Assembly: GCA_002729525.1 (NCBI GenBank)
Contig: PBYI01000042.1
Location: 104,558-168,557 of the forward strand
DNA length: 64,000 bases
Origin: Nocardioides sp.
GTDB taxonomy: Bacteria; Actinomycetota; Actinomycetes; Propionibacteriales; Nocardioidaceae
Reading direction: 5' to 3'
In this document: piece after piece, positions 51,860 through 59,417 of the stretch
How the letters are laid out: every line of letters starts with the position of its first letter
How positions within the stretch are numbered: the stretch's first letter is position 1
Position numbers and translations under genes: made by a program
The notes under the pieces: generated by a model
The model's input: only the letters and a program-made list of their open reading frames with translations
What the model was told of the DNA's origin: nothing
Database searches by the model: none

Positions 51860-52684
51860 GTGACCGACACCGTCGCGTTCCTCGGCCCGGCCGGGACCTT
51901 CACCCACCAGGCCGCCGCCGCGCTGCGTCCGGACGCGACGGTCGAGCCGCTCACCAGCCAGGCCGCCGCGCTCGACGCGGTGGTGTCGGGCGCGGCCGCG
52001 GCCGCTGTCGTACCGATCGACAACTCCGTCAACGGCGTCGTCGTCCCGACCCTCGACGCCCTGCTGGAGCGACCGGGCCTGTCGATCGTGGAGAGCGCGG
52101 TCGTGCCGATCTCCTTCGACGCCTTCCCCCGCGGCGCCGAGCCGCCCCGGGTCGTGGTCAGCCACCCGCACGCGCTCGCGCAGTGCCGCGAGTGGATCAC
52201 CGCCCACGGGCTGACGACCCGGGAGGCGTCCTCGACCGCCGCGGCCTGCCGCGACCTGGAGCCGGGTGAGGTCGGCCTCGGCCCGGCGATCTGCGGCTCG
52301 CTCTACGGCCTCGACCGGATGGCGACCGCCGTCGAGGACCACGCCAGCGCCTGGACGCAGTTCGCTCTCGTCTCGGCCGACCGGCTCCCGGGACGCGGCG
52401 CGGGCGACGAGGGCCTGCTCGTGGTGCTGCGTCCGGACGCCAACCAGCCCGGCGGGCTGCGCCGGCTGCTGACCGTGCTCGAGGAGCGCGGCATCAACAT
52501 GACCAACCTGGTGACCCGGCCCGTCCCGGCCACACCGGGGCTTTTCACGTTCCTGCTGTTCTGCTCCGGGTCGTTCACCGCGGAGGAGTTCGCCGAGATG
52601 GCGGCCGCCTGGGCCGAGCTCGGCGCCGAGGCCCGCGCCGTCGGACGCATCAGCCCGCTGCACGAGCTCGCGGGGCTGGCGTGA
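51860..52684 (+). CDS. pheA: Prephenate dehydratase with ACT domain
   Basis: 274 residues: dehydratase domain about 1-175 (AFLGPAGTFTHQAAAAL, VVPIDNSVNGVVVPTLDALLE) and ACT domain about 190-270 (GGLRRLLTVLEERGINMTNLVTRPVP). The enzyme converts prephenate to phenylpyruvate and is usually inhibited by Phe. The catalytic TRF motif reads TQF (SAWTQFALVS), and the ACT motifs GALV and ESRP read GGLRR and VTRP. The Thr is kept, but catalysis or feedback may differ from the norm. The GTG start is 9 nt after the ACT-like gene. Confidence 0.82.
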   Translation: MTDTVAFLGPAGTFTHQAAAALRPDATVEPLTSQAAALDAVVSGAAAAAVVPIDNSVNGVVVPTLDALLERPGLSIVESAVVPISFDAFPRGAEPPRVVVSHPHALAQCREWITAHGLTTREASSTAAACRDLEPGEVGLGPAICGSLYGLDRMATAVEDHASAWTQFALVSADRLPGRGAGDEGLLVVLRPDANQPGGLRRLLTVLEERGINMTNLVTRPVPATPGLFTFLLFCSGSFTAEEFAEMAAAWAELGAEARAVGRISPLHELAGLA

Positions 52685-53640
52685 CCCTGCCCCTGAGCCC
52701 GCACGTCGTCGTGGTCGGCGCCGGCCTCATCGGCGGCTCGGTCGCGCTGCGCTGCGCCGCGCTCGGGCAGCGGGTCACCGTGGTCGACCCCGACCCGGCG
52801 ACCCGGACGGCGGCCGCCGAGGCGGGGCTGGAGGTCGGCGCGAGGGTGCCGGCCGACGCCGACCTGGCGCTGCTCGCCGTACCTCTTGACGCCGTGGCGG
52901 CGGTGATGCTCGAGGTCGCCGCCGCGGCGCCCGACGCCGTCGTCGCCGACGTCGGCAGCGTGAAGTCCGCCCCCGCCGCCGACGCCGGGCGCGCCGGCCT
53001 CGCCGACCGGTACGTCGGGCTGCACCCGATGGCGGGCACCGAGTACGCCGGCTTCGCGCACGCCTCCGCCGACCTGCTCGTCGGCGCCACCTGGGCGGTC
53101 GCCCGCCCGGTCGCACCCGACCTGCTGGTGCCGGTCGTCGCGTGGGTCGCCCGCACCTTCGACGCGAGCGTCGTCGTGCTCGACGCCGCCGAGCACGACC
53201 GCGCCGCCGCCCTCATCAGCCACGTCCCGCACGTGCTCGCCAACGCGCTCCTCGGCGTCGTCGCCGACGACCCCACCGGCCTGCCCGGGCTCCTGGCGGC
53301 AGGGTCCTTCCGCGACACCACCCGAGTCGCCGGCACCCACGCCGTCCGCACCCGCAACATGCTCGCCGACAACGCCGACGCCCTCGACGCGGCGCTCGCC
53401 CGGGTGCAGGACGAGGTCGCCCGCTACCGCGCCCTGCTCGCCGCCCGCGACGAGGAGGCGCTGCTGGTGCGACTCGCGCAGGTCGAGCACGCTGCCCCCG
53501 ACGTACGCGCCCGCGACGTCGCCTGGCTCGACTGCCCCGACCTCGACGCGGTGCTCCGCGCGCCGCTCGACGACGGCGGCGCCGTGCTGGTGCGGTGCGT
53601 CGACGACGTGTGGCAGTGGGCGCCGGTGCAGGCGTCCTAG
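52681..53640 (+). CDS. tyrA: Prephenate dehydrogenase
   Basis: 319 residues with the NAD-binding VVVVGAGLIGGSVALR, VADVGSVKSAPA, the active-site HPMAGTEYAGFAHA and the helical-domain motif EHDRAAALISHVPHVLANALLG. It oxidatively decarboxylates prephenate to 4-hydroxyphenylpyruvate for tyrosine. The GTG overlaps the pheA stop (GTGA), so the two branch enzymes are made together. The C-terminal 60 residues after the helical domain have no clear ACT motif. Confidence 0.9.
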   Translation: MTLPLSPHVVVVGAGLIGGSVALRCAALGQRVTVVDPDPATRTAAAEAGLEVGARVPADADLALLAVPLDAVAAVMLEVAAAAPDAVVADVGSVKSAPAADAGRAGLADRYVGLHPMAGTEYAGFAHASADLLVGATWAVARPVAPDLLVPVVAWVARTFDASVVVLDAAEHDRAAALISHVPHVLANALLGVVADDPTGLPGLLAAGSFRDTTRVAGTHAVRTRNMLADNADALDAALARVQDEVARYRALLAARDEEALLVRLAQVEHAAPDVRARDVAWLDCPDLDAVLRAPLDDGGAVLVRCVDDVWQWAPVQAS

Positions 53641-53717
53641 TCGTCGCACCTCGTCTGGGTGCGGCTCTCGGGTGCGTGCACATCGGCCGATGGGCGGTCG
53701 ATGCGAGGATGCCGAGC

Positions 53718-54404
53718 GTGGCACCTGAAGACGTGGGCTCAGCGCGCCGGATCGTCGAAGTATCCGAGTACGGCGGCGAGGGTGCGGTCATCATCGCGGC
53801 AACGCAGCTCGGGTCTGGATACACCGAGCGGCGCAAGCGCCAGTTGGTTGATGAGTGGGTCGACTTCTTCGCGCAGGGACCGAGTGGGATTCGCGCCCTC
53901 CAGTTCACGACGCGCACTCCCAAGAGACTGTTCGACGCGTTGCGATCGCAGAGTCAACTGGTCACGCTCGACATCAAGTGGGGTGACTACCACGACCTCT
54001 CGACCCTCGCCACCATGACCGATCTGCGCTCACTGCGACTCAAAGGAGCCTCGAAGGTCAAGGACTTGGCTCCACTTGGCGTTCTTCAGTCCGTCGAGAC
54101 TCTTCACGTCGAAGGCCTTCAGGGCGTGGTCGATGCAGAGCCGGTCGCAGCCATGAGGTCGGTCACGGACCTCGAGCTGGGCGGCAACTGGGTGACCCCG
54201 AAGATTGTCCGGCTGCCGTCGATCGCGTTCCTCGCGCGAATGCCCCAGCTCAAGCGCCTGCTGCTTCACACGTTGTTGGTCCAGGACTTGGACTTCTCGC
54301 CGCTCCTCGACCTGCCCAACCTTGAGTGGGTCCGTGTGATGGAGACCCGAGGCATGAAGCCGAGTCGCGACCACCTCATGAGTCAGTTGCCCTGGGTCGG
54401 GTGA
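53718..54404 (+). CDS. Leucine-rich-repeat protein of lower GC
   Basis: 228 residues. From about residue 80 onward the sequence repeats LRR-like units of 20-25 residues (LVTLDIKWGDYHDLSTLATM; LRSLRLKGASKVKDLAPL; VETLHVEGLQGVV; VTDLELGGNWV; LKRLLLHTLLVQDLDFSPL; LEWVRVMETRGM). No signal peptide or membrane helix. GTG 53718 has GAGG 9 nt upstream; ATG 53709 is possible. Codon third positions are visibly less GC-rich than in the genes around it (34 G/C among 53941-54000), which suggests later acquisition. Function unknown. Confidence 0.7.
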   Translation: MAPEDVGSARRIVEVSEYGGEGAVIIAATQLGSGYTERRKRQLVDEWVDFFAQGPSGIRALQFTTRTPKRLFDALRSQSQLVTLDIKWGDYHDLSTLATMTDLRSLRLKGASKVKDLAPLGVLQSVETLHVEGLQGVVDAEPVAAMRSVTDLELGGNWVTPKIVRLPSIAFLARMPQLKRLLLHTLLVQDLDFSPLLDLPNLEWVRVMETRGMKPSRDHLMSQLPWVG

Positions 54405-54461
54405 GTGGGCCATGCCGCGCGCAGGGCACGGCGTGTCATGGGGTACGCCCCTGCTGGGCGA

Positions 54462-55421
54462 CTAGTCGAAGACGTCGACGTGCACGTGGTCGCGGTGCTC
54501 CAGGATCGCCCGGTCGCCGCTGCGTGAGGGCGGGTCGTAGTCCCGCCACGAGTCGTCTCGGCCCGCGACCCAGATCCGGGCGTCGAAGATGACGGTGCGG
54601 ATCTGCAGGCGCTTCGCGTGCGCGACGAGGTAGCTCGCCACCGCCCAGCCCTCGGTCTTGTTCGCGTCGTTGATCGGCCGGAAGAAGACGTCGATGGCCC
54701 TGCCGTCGTAGTGGGCCGAGCCTTCCATGTGGCCGTCCTGCACCCCGCCCGGGGCGAACCCGCCCAGCGGTACGTCGCCGAAGCGCTCCACCACGTCCTC
54801 GCGCAGCTTCTCGGCCCGTGCGGTCAGGCCGGTGTCGGTGAGCGCGTCGTCGGCCGCCGGCACGTCGCCGTTCACGTGGCACACGAACGCCGCGCGGGAG
54901 TTGCCGGTGAGCGCGGACGCGAGCACGCGCGCGTCGTCCTCGTGGTCGGCGTACGCGTCGGGGAAGCCGGAGCGCTGGACGGCCTGCGCCGCCTCGGTGA
55001 TCTCCATGTCGCGGTAGCCGTCGATCTTCTCCAGCGCGTCGTAGAACGCGTTGGTGGCGTACACGGGGTCCTGCACCTCGGCCTCCGACCCCCAGCCCTG
55101 CGAGGGGCGCTGCTGGAAGAGGCCGAGGGAGTCGCGGTCGCCGTAGTCGATGTTCTCGAGCTTCGACTCCTGGTACGCCGTCGCGATGGCGATCGACGCC
55201 GCCCGCGCCGGCAGCCCACGGCGTACGGCGATCGCGGTGATCGTGGCGGCGTGCTCGGCCTGCTCGATCGACAGGTCGACGCTGCGGCCGTCAGCGGTGG
55301 CCGTGCAGCCCTCCGAGCGCAGGAACGGCACCGTGTCGCGGCCGAGCGCGACCAGCAGCGCGCCGACGAGCACCACGGCGGCACCGCCGGCGACCAGCAC
55401 CAGCGGCCACGCCTTCCTCAT
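54462..55421 (-). CDS. Membrane-anchored lytic enzyme-like protein
   Basis: 319 residues with an N-terminal anchor (about 5-26). The middle region looks like a lysozyme/transglycosylase fold (IAIATAYQESKLENIDYGDRDSLGLFQQRP, where the Glu of YQES is the likely catalytic residue). The C-terminal third has MEGSAHYDGRAIDVFFRP and ILEHRDHVHVDVF, like ARB_07466-type hydrolase domains with a zinc-site pattern. Together these suggest peptidoglycan hydrolysis outside the cell. The ATG has GGAG 4 nt upstream. Confidence 0.75.
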   Translation of the reverse strand: MRKAWPLVLVAGGAAVVLVGALLVALGRDTVPFLRSEGCTATADGRSVDLSIEQAEHAATITAIAVRRGLPARAASIAIATAYQESKLENIDYGDRDSLGLFQQRPSQGWGSEAEVQDPVYATNAFYDALEKIDGYRDMEITEAAQAVQRSGFPDAYADHEDDARVLASALTGNSRAAFVCHVNGDVPAADDALTDTGLTARAEKLREDVVERFGDVPLGGFAPGGVQDGHMEGSAHYDGRAIDVFFRPINDANKTEGWAVASYLVAHAKRLQIRTVIFDARIWVAGRDDSWRDYDPPSRSGDRAILEHRDHVHVDVFD

Positions 55422-55486
55422 GCGCTCCAGTGTCCGGGGCGGCCCAAAGCGCGTTCCCGCAGCCCGCCCTCCACGGGCTCGACCAC

Positions 55487-56059
55487 TCAGTCCAGCAGGC
55501 GGATCGGCGTCAGCTCGACCTCGAACGGCCTGCGTGCGCTGTAGGTCTGATGGCCCCGCACAGGAGCCACCTCCCGGAACTCTCCATCCTCCAGGTGCCA
55601 GGCCAACAGGCTGCCCTCGTCGTCCGGATCGATCACCCAGTAGGCGGCACAGCCCGCGCGCTCCCACCGGTCACGCTTGGAGAAGAGGTCGAACGACCTC
55701 GTCGACGGGCTCAGCACCTCGACCGCGAGCAGGGGCGCACCAGGCAGGTCACGATCGCCGAACTGGTGACGAGGTGCCACCAGCAGATCGGGCTGCAGGC
55801 TCGTGTCCGGTGCGAGGCGTACGTCGAGGGGCGCCGGCAGCACCCGCAGGTCCGGCGGGCACGACGCGTGCAGGGTGAGCAGGAGGTTGGCGACGACCAC
55901 CTGGTGACGTGGAGTCGGGGCCGGGCTCACCAGCAGCACGCCGTCGAGCAGCTCGTAGCGACGTACGTCACCCGGGCCGACCGGGAGGGCTTCCAGGTCG
56001 TCGACCGTCAGCGGCCCTGCTGGTGGCAGCCACGACGGGTGAGTGGTCATGACGTCCAT
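55487..56059 (-). CDS. Uma2-family (DUF820) putative endonuclease, first copy
   Basis: 190 residues with the Uma2 pattern [55 protein letters not shown] and YWVIDPD. The E-xn-PD-xn-ExLSPST-xn-K layout matches the PD-(D/E)xK nuclease fold. The biological role of the family is unknown; it is common as scattered copies. ATG 56059 follows GAGG by 4 nt, and ATG 56050 is an alternative. Confidence 0.85.
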   Translation of the reverse strand: MDVMTTHPSWLPPAGPLTVDDLEALPVGPGDVRRYELLDGVLLVSPAPTPRHQVVVANLLLTLHASCPPDLRVLPAPLDVRLAPDTSLQPDLLVAPRHQFGDRDLPGAPLLAVEVLSPSTRSFDLFSKRDRWERAGCAAYWVIDPDDEGSLLAWHLEDGEFREVAPVRGHQTYSARRPFEVELTPIRLLD

Positions 56060-56168
56060 GCTGCCTCACTGGTGTCGTGCCTGTCCTCACACGACGACCC
56101 TGCACGATCTCCGCGGACGCTGTCGTCGGCTGTCCACAGGCGTGCCTGCGGCATGCCGGCGGGCAGCG

Positions 56169-57146
56169 TCAGTTGGCGTGCAGCGCCTCGTTGAGCGCGA
56201 TGCCGGTGCCCTTCCACGGGACGGCCTCGACGGCGCCGGTCACCGAGTTGCGGCGGAAGAGCACGTTGCTGGCGCCGGAGAGCTCCAGCGCCTTCACCAG
56301 ACGCTCGCCCTCGGCGTCCTTGAGCAGCACCTTCGTGCCGGCGGTGACGTAGCAGCCGGCCTCGACGACGCAGTCGTCGCCGAGGGAGATGCCGATGCCG
56401 GCGTTGGCGCCCAGCAGGCACCGCTGCCCGATCGAGACGACCTGCTTGCCGCCGCCCGACAGGGTGCCCATGATCGACGCGCCGCCGCCGATGTCGGAGC
56501 CGTCGCCGACGACCACGCCGGCCGAGATCCGGCCCTCGACCATCGAGGAGCCGGTCGTGCCGGCGTTGAAGTTGACGAAGCCCTCGTGCATCACCGTCGT
56601 GCCCTCGGCGAGGTGCGCGCCCATCCGCACCCGGTCGGCGTCGGCGATCCGTACGCCGGTCGGCAGCACGTAGTCGGTCATCCGGGGGAACTTGTCGACG
56701 CCGTACACCGCGACGTGCCGACCGGCCGCCTTGAGCCGCATCCGGGTGGTCTCGAAGCCGGCCACCGCGCAGGGGCCCTCGGAGGTCCACACGACGTTGG
56801 CGAGCAGCCCGAACTGACCCTCCAGCGACTGGCCGTGCGGACGCACGAGGCGGTGGGACAGCAGGTGCAGTCGCAGCCAGACGTCCTCGGTCGAGGTCGG
56901 TGCTGCGGCGAGGTCGTCGAGCACGACGGTGCGGACCTCGCGGGTCACCCCGCGCGCCTCGTCGGCCACCGCGAGGGCGGCCAGCTCGGCCGGCGCCTCG
57001 GAGCCGTCGTACGCGCCGGTGGCCGGGGCCGGGAACCAGCAGTCGAGCACGGCGCCGCTCGCGTCGATGGTGGCGAGTCCGTGGCCCCAGGCGGACGTCG
57101 GGGCGGTCCGGCCGGGCTGGTCAGGGGCGGTCTCAGGCGTGCTCAC
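56169..57146 (-). CDS. dapD: Tetrahydrodipicolinate N-succinyltransferase
   Basis: DapD transfers succinyl from succinyl-CoA to tetrahydrodipicolinate in lysine and meso-DAP synthesis. The 325 residues have the actinobacterial N-terminal domain and a left-handed beta-helix made of hexapeptide repeats ([60 protein letters not shown]). It supplies the substrate chain for DapC encoded at 49815-51002. GTG 57146 follows TAGCGT by 8 nt; a TTG at 57155 overlaps that box and is unlikely. Confidence 0.93.
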   Translation of the reverse strand: MSTPETAPDQPGRTAPTSAWGHGLATIDASGAVLDCWFPAPATGAYDGSEAPAELAALAVADEARGVTREVRTVVLDDLAAAPTSTEDVWLRLHLLSHRLVRPHGQSLEGQFGLLANVVWTSEGPCAVAGFETTRMRLKAAGRHVAVYGVDKFPRMTDYVLPTGVRIADADRVRMGAHLAEGTTVMHEGFVNFNAGTTGSSMVEGRISAGVVVGDGSDIGGGASIMGTLSGGGKQVVSIGQRCLLGANAGIGISLGDDCVVEAGCYVTAGTKVLLKDAEGERLVKALELSGASNVLFRRNSVTGAVEAVPWKGTGIALNEALHAN

Positions 57147-57154
57147 GCCGGCCA

Positions 57155-57160
57155 ACGCTA
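57155..57160 (-). promoter_or_regulatory. -10 box (TAGCGT) of dapD
   Basis: TAGCGT ends 8 nt before GTG 57146 and settles the start against the TTG at 57155. Confidence 0.5.
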
Positions 57161-57337
57161 GCCGTTGCGGGCCCTTCCTCCGGAGTCGTGTCCACCCGTG
57201 GAGCCCCGGCGCTCGGGCCTGTGGAGAGCGAGGTGCGGTACGCCGCCCGCTGCCGGATGGTGGTTCCGATCCCCGACCCGGGGCCGCAGAATGGGAGGAG
57301 CGTCGATGTGTCCGTGCCGCAGCGAGGAGGTGCCGTC

Positions 57338-57883
57338 GTGCTCGAGCTCGAGCGGGTCCGCATGTCGTGGGACGAGTTCCTGGCCGTGCCGGACGACCGC
57401 CGCGCGGAGTGGGTCGACGGCGAGGGGCTGCTGATGGCGCCGGCCACGCCCGGCCACGGCTGGACGATCGCGCAGGTGATCCTGACGGTGGGCCCGCTGT
57501 TTCCCGACCTGATGATCACCACCGACGCGGCCCTGAGGCTGCCCCGTGACCGGGTCCGGGCGCCCGACGTCATGCTCGTCACGCCGCAGCAGCACGCGAC
57601 GGCGATCGTCGAGTCGACGCCGGTGCTGTGCGTCGAGGTCCTCTCGCCGTCGACACGGTCGGAGGACACGATCCGCAAGTCGATGGAGTACGCCGAGGGC
57701 GGGGTCGGCCAGTACTGGGTCGTCGACCCCGCGCTGCGCACCGTCGACGTGCTCGCGAACGCCGACGGCGCCTGGGACGTGCTGGCCCGGCTCGACGACG
57801 ACCACCCACGTGCCGAGGTCGAGCTCGCCGGCGTCACCGTGCCGCTCGACCTCGTGACGCTGCTCGGCCCGGCCCGTGACTGA
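57338..57883 (+). CDS. Uma2-family (DUF820) putative endonuclease, second copy
   Basis: 181 residues with the same fold markers as the copy at 55487-56059: [53 protein letters not shown] and QYWVVDP. GTG 57338 has GAGGAGG 7 nt upstream, the deciding evidence for the start; codons open upstream to 56900 are antisense to dapD. The two Uma2 genes flank dapD but are not close copies. Confidence 0.85.
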   Translation: MLELERVRMSWDEFLAVPDDRRAEWVDGEGLLMAPATPGHGWTIAQVILTVGPLFPDLMITTDAALRLPRDRVRAPDVMLVTPQQHATAIVESTPVLCVEVLSPSTRSEDTIRKSMEYAEGGVGQYWVVDPALRTVDVLANADGAWDVLARLDDDHPRAEVELAGVTVPLDLVTLLGPARD

Positions 57884-57902
57884 CGCCCGTGACTGACAGC
57901 CG

Positions 57903-58448
57903 CTACTGGCCCGTGCGCCCGTCCACGCACTCGCGGAGCAGGTCGGCGTGGCCGACGTGGCGGGCGTACTCCTCGACCATGTGCACGAGCACGTCCCGCA
58001 CGCTGACGACGCTCCCGCGGAACGGCACCTCCTCGCCCATCCCGGCGTCGTCGCGGCCGTCGAGCCACCCGTCGGCAGCCCGGACCTCGCGGTGCCAGCT
58101 CGCCCACGCCTCGTCGACGCAGGCCGGCTCGCCGACGGCCCCGTTCCAGTCGTGGTCACGGTCGTCGGCGTCCGCGTAGAGCGGCGCCTCGTCGTCCCAC
58201 CGCTGCTGGAGCACGCGCACGAACCAGTGGTGCTCGACGTACGCCAGGTGCCGCACCATCCCGAGCAGGCTCATCGTCGACGGCGGCACGCTGCGGGTCG
58301 CCAGCTGCTCGGGCGTCAGCCCCTCGCACTTGAGCGCCAGCGTGTGCCGGTAGTTGGTGAGGTACTCCCGCACCGTCTCCAGCTCTCCTTGCGGCGTGCC
58401 GGCCGTGCGCGGGTCGGTGCCGGAGTCGGGCTGCGACACGTCGCTCAT
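57903..58448 (-). CDS. DinB-family (DUF664) protein
   Basis: 181 residues of four-helix-bundle type with the metal-binding His pattern: MVRHLAYVEHHWFVRVL in the second helix and HMVEEYARHVGHADLLREC in the last. Some family members are bacillithiol- or mycothiol-dependent transferases, which would suit a mycothiol producer, but the substrate is unknown. ATG 58448 has GAGGG upstream. Convergent with the Uma2 gene. Confidence 0.85.
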   Translation of the reverse strand: MSDVSQPDSGTDPRTAGTPQGELETVREYLTNYRHTLALKCEGLTPEQLATRSVPPSTMSLLGMVRHLAYVEHHWFVRVLQQRWDDEAPLYADADDRDHDWNGAVGEPACVDEAWASWHREVRAADGWLDGRDDAGMGEEVPFRGSVVSVRDVLVHMVEEYARHVGHADLLRECVDGRTGQ

Positions 58449-58546
58449 GAGCCCGACCCTCGCAGAGGACCTGGGCGGGGGCGAGCGGATATCCCAGCCG
58501 TCGGCGGGGGGCCGCAATCGAGTGGTGAGGCCGTGCGCGCGGCGCC

Positions 58547-58552
58547 TAGCCT
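58547..58552 (+). promoter_or_regulatory. -10 box (TAGCCT) of the P-loop kinase gene
   Basis: TAGCCT ends 6 nt before ATG 58559; no ribosome binding site lies between. Confidence 0.5.
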
Positions 58553-58558
58553 CCGGCC

Positions 58559-59143
58559 ATGTCCTCGGGAGAGCTGCTCGTCGTGACCGGCCCGCCCGCG
58601 GTCGGGAAGATGACCGTGGGTCGCGCGATCGCGGCCGCCTCGGACTTCCGGCTGTTCCACAACCACCACGTCATCGAGCCGCTGGCGGAGGTGTTCGGCT
58701 TCGGGCACCCGGGCTTCGAGCGGCTCAAGGAGGCGTGGCGGCGTGAGGTCGTCGAGGAGGCGGCCGCCACTGGCATGCGGTTGGTCGCGACGTTCGTGTG
58801 GGGCGTCGACCTGCCCGAGGACGCCGACTACGTGCGCCGCTTCGTCGCGCCGTACGCCGACCGTGGCCTGCGGGTCTCCTTCGTCGAGCTGTACGCGGGG
58901 CTCGACACGCGACTGGTCCGCAACACCGGCGCCGACCGGGTCGCCGCCAAGCCCTCCAAGAGCGACCTGGAGTGGTCCCGGCGCCACGTCGTGGAGATGG
59001 ACGCCGAGCGGATGAACACCGACCCCGACCGGCCCAGCCCCGCCGACGCGGTCATCGCCGAGCACCGGCACCTGCGCGTCGACAACACCGACCTCTCCCC
59101 GGAGGACGTCGCCGCGCGGGTGCTCGCGTGGCTCGGTCCCTGA
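58559..59143 (+). CDS. P-loop kinase-like protein
   Basis: 194 residues with a modified Walker [18 protein letters not shown], where Met stands at the usual Ser/Thr after the Lys. [16 protein letters not shown] follows, then [15 protein letters not shown] and the C-terminal [16 protein letters not shown] segment typical of small kinases. The substrate is unknown. It lies upstream of the ileS leader on the same strand, separated by the leader's own promoter. Confidence 0.8.
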   Translation: MSSGELLVVTGPPAVGKMTVGRAIAAASDFRLFHNHHVIEPLAEVFGFGHPGFERLKEAWRREVVEEAAATGMRLVATFVWGVDLPEDADYVRRFVAPYADRGLRVSFVELYAGLDTRLVRNTGADRVAAKPSKSDLEWSRRHVVEMDAERMNTDPDRPSPADAVIAEHRHLRVDNTDLSPEDVAARVLAWLGP

Positions 59144-59178
59144 GCGGAACCCATTTCCGCTCGAAGGCGGCCGCGCCG

Positions 59179-59184
59179 TACGAT
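59179..59184 (+). promoter_or_regulatory. -10 box (TACGAT) of the T-box-ileS transcript
   Basis: TACGAT lies just before the T-box RNA and would place the transcript start near 59191. No firm -35 is seen. Confidence 0.45.
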
Positions 59185-59189
59185 CGTCG

Positions 59190-59417
59190 GCACAGGCGTT
59201 CGAGCCGTCATCAGCGGCGAGCCTCCGGAAGAACGGCGTCCCGGCGCCCAGTAGAACCGGACGGGTGGGCCCGTCACAGCCGCACGAACGAGCGGTCCGG
59301 CGCAGCAGCGGCGGGCAAGCAGAGGTGGTACCGCGGTCCCGCAGGGGTCGTCCTCGGCACGAAGCACTGTTCACCCAGAGCAGCCGACGACCCAGCGCAC
59401 CAGCAGGAGAGCCACCG
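59190..59417 (+). ncRNA. T-box leader of ileS with very short stem I
   Basis: The T-box core AGGTGGTACCGCGG is at 59323-59336. Upstream, GCCGT (59205-59209) and ACGGC (59233-59237) can close a short stem I whose loop includes ATC (59210-59212), the isoleucine specifier. Downstream, GGTCGTC..GGC (59346-59358) can pair with GCCGACGACC (59383-59392), followed by AGGAG (59405-59409) 8 nt before the ATG. No run of T is present, so control is probably of translation, with uncharged tRNA-Ile exposing the ribosome binding site. This layout is typical of actinobacterial ileS leaders. Limits are approximate. Confidence 0.9.
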
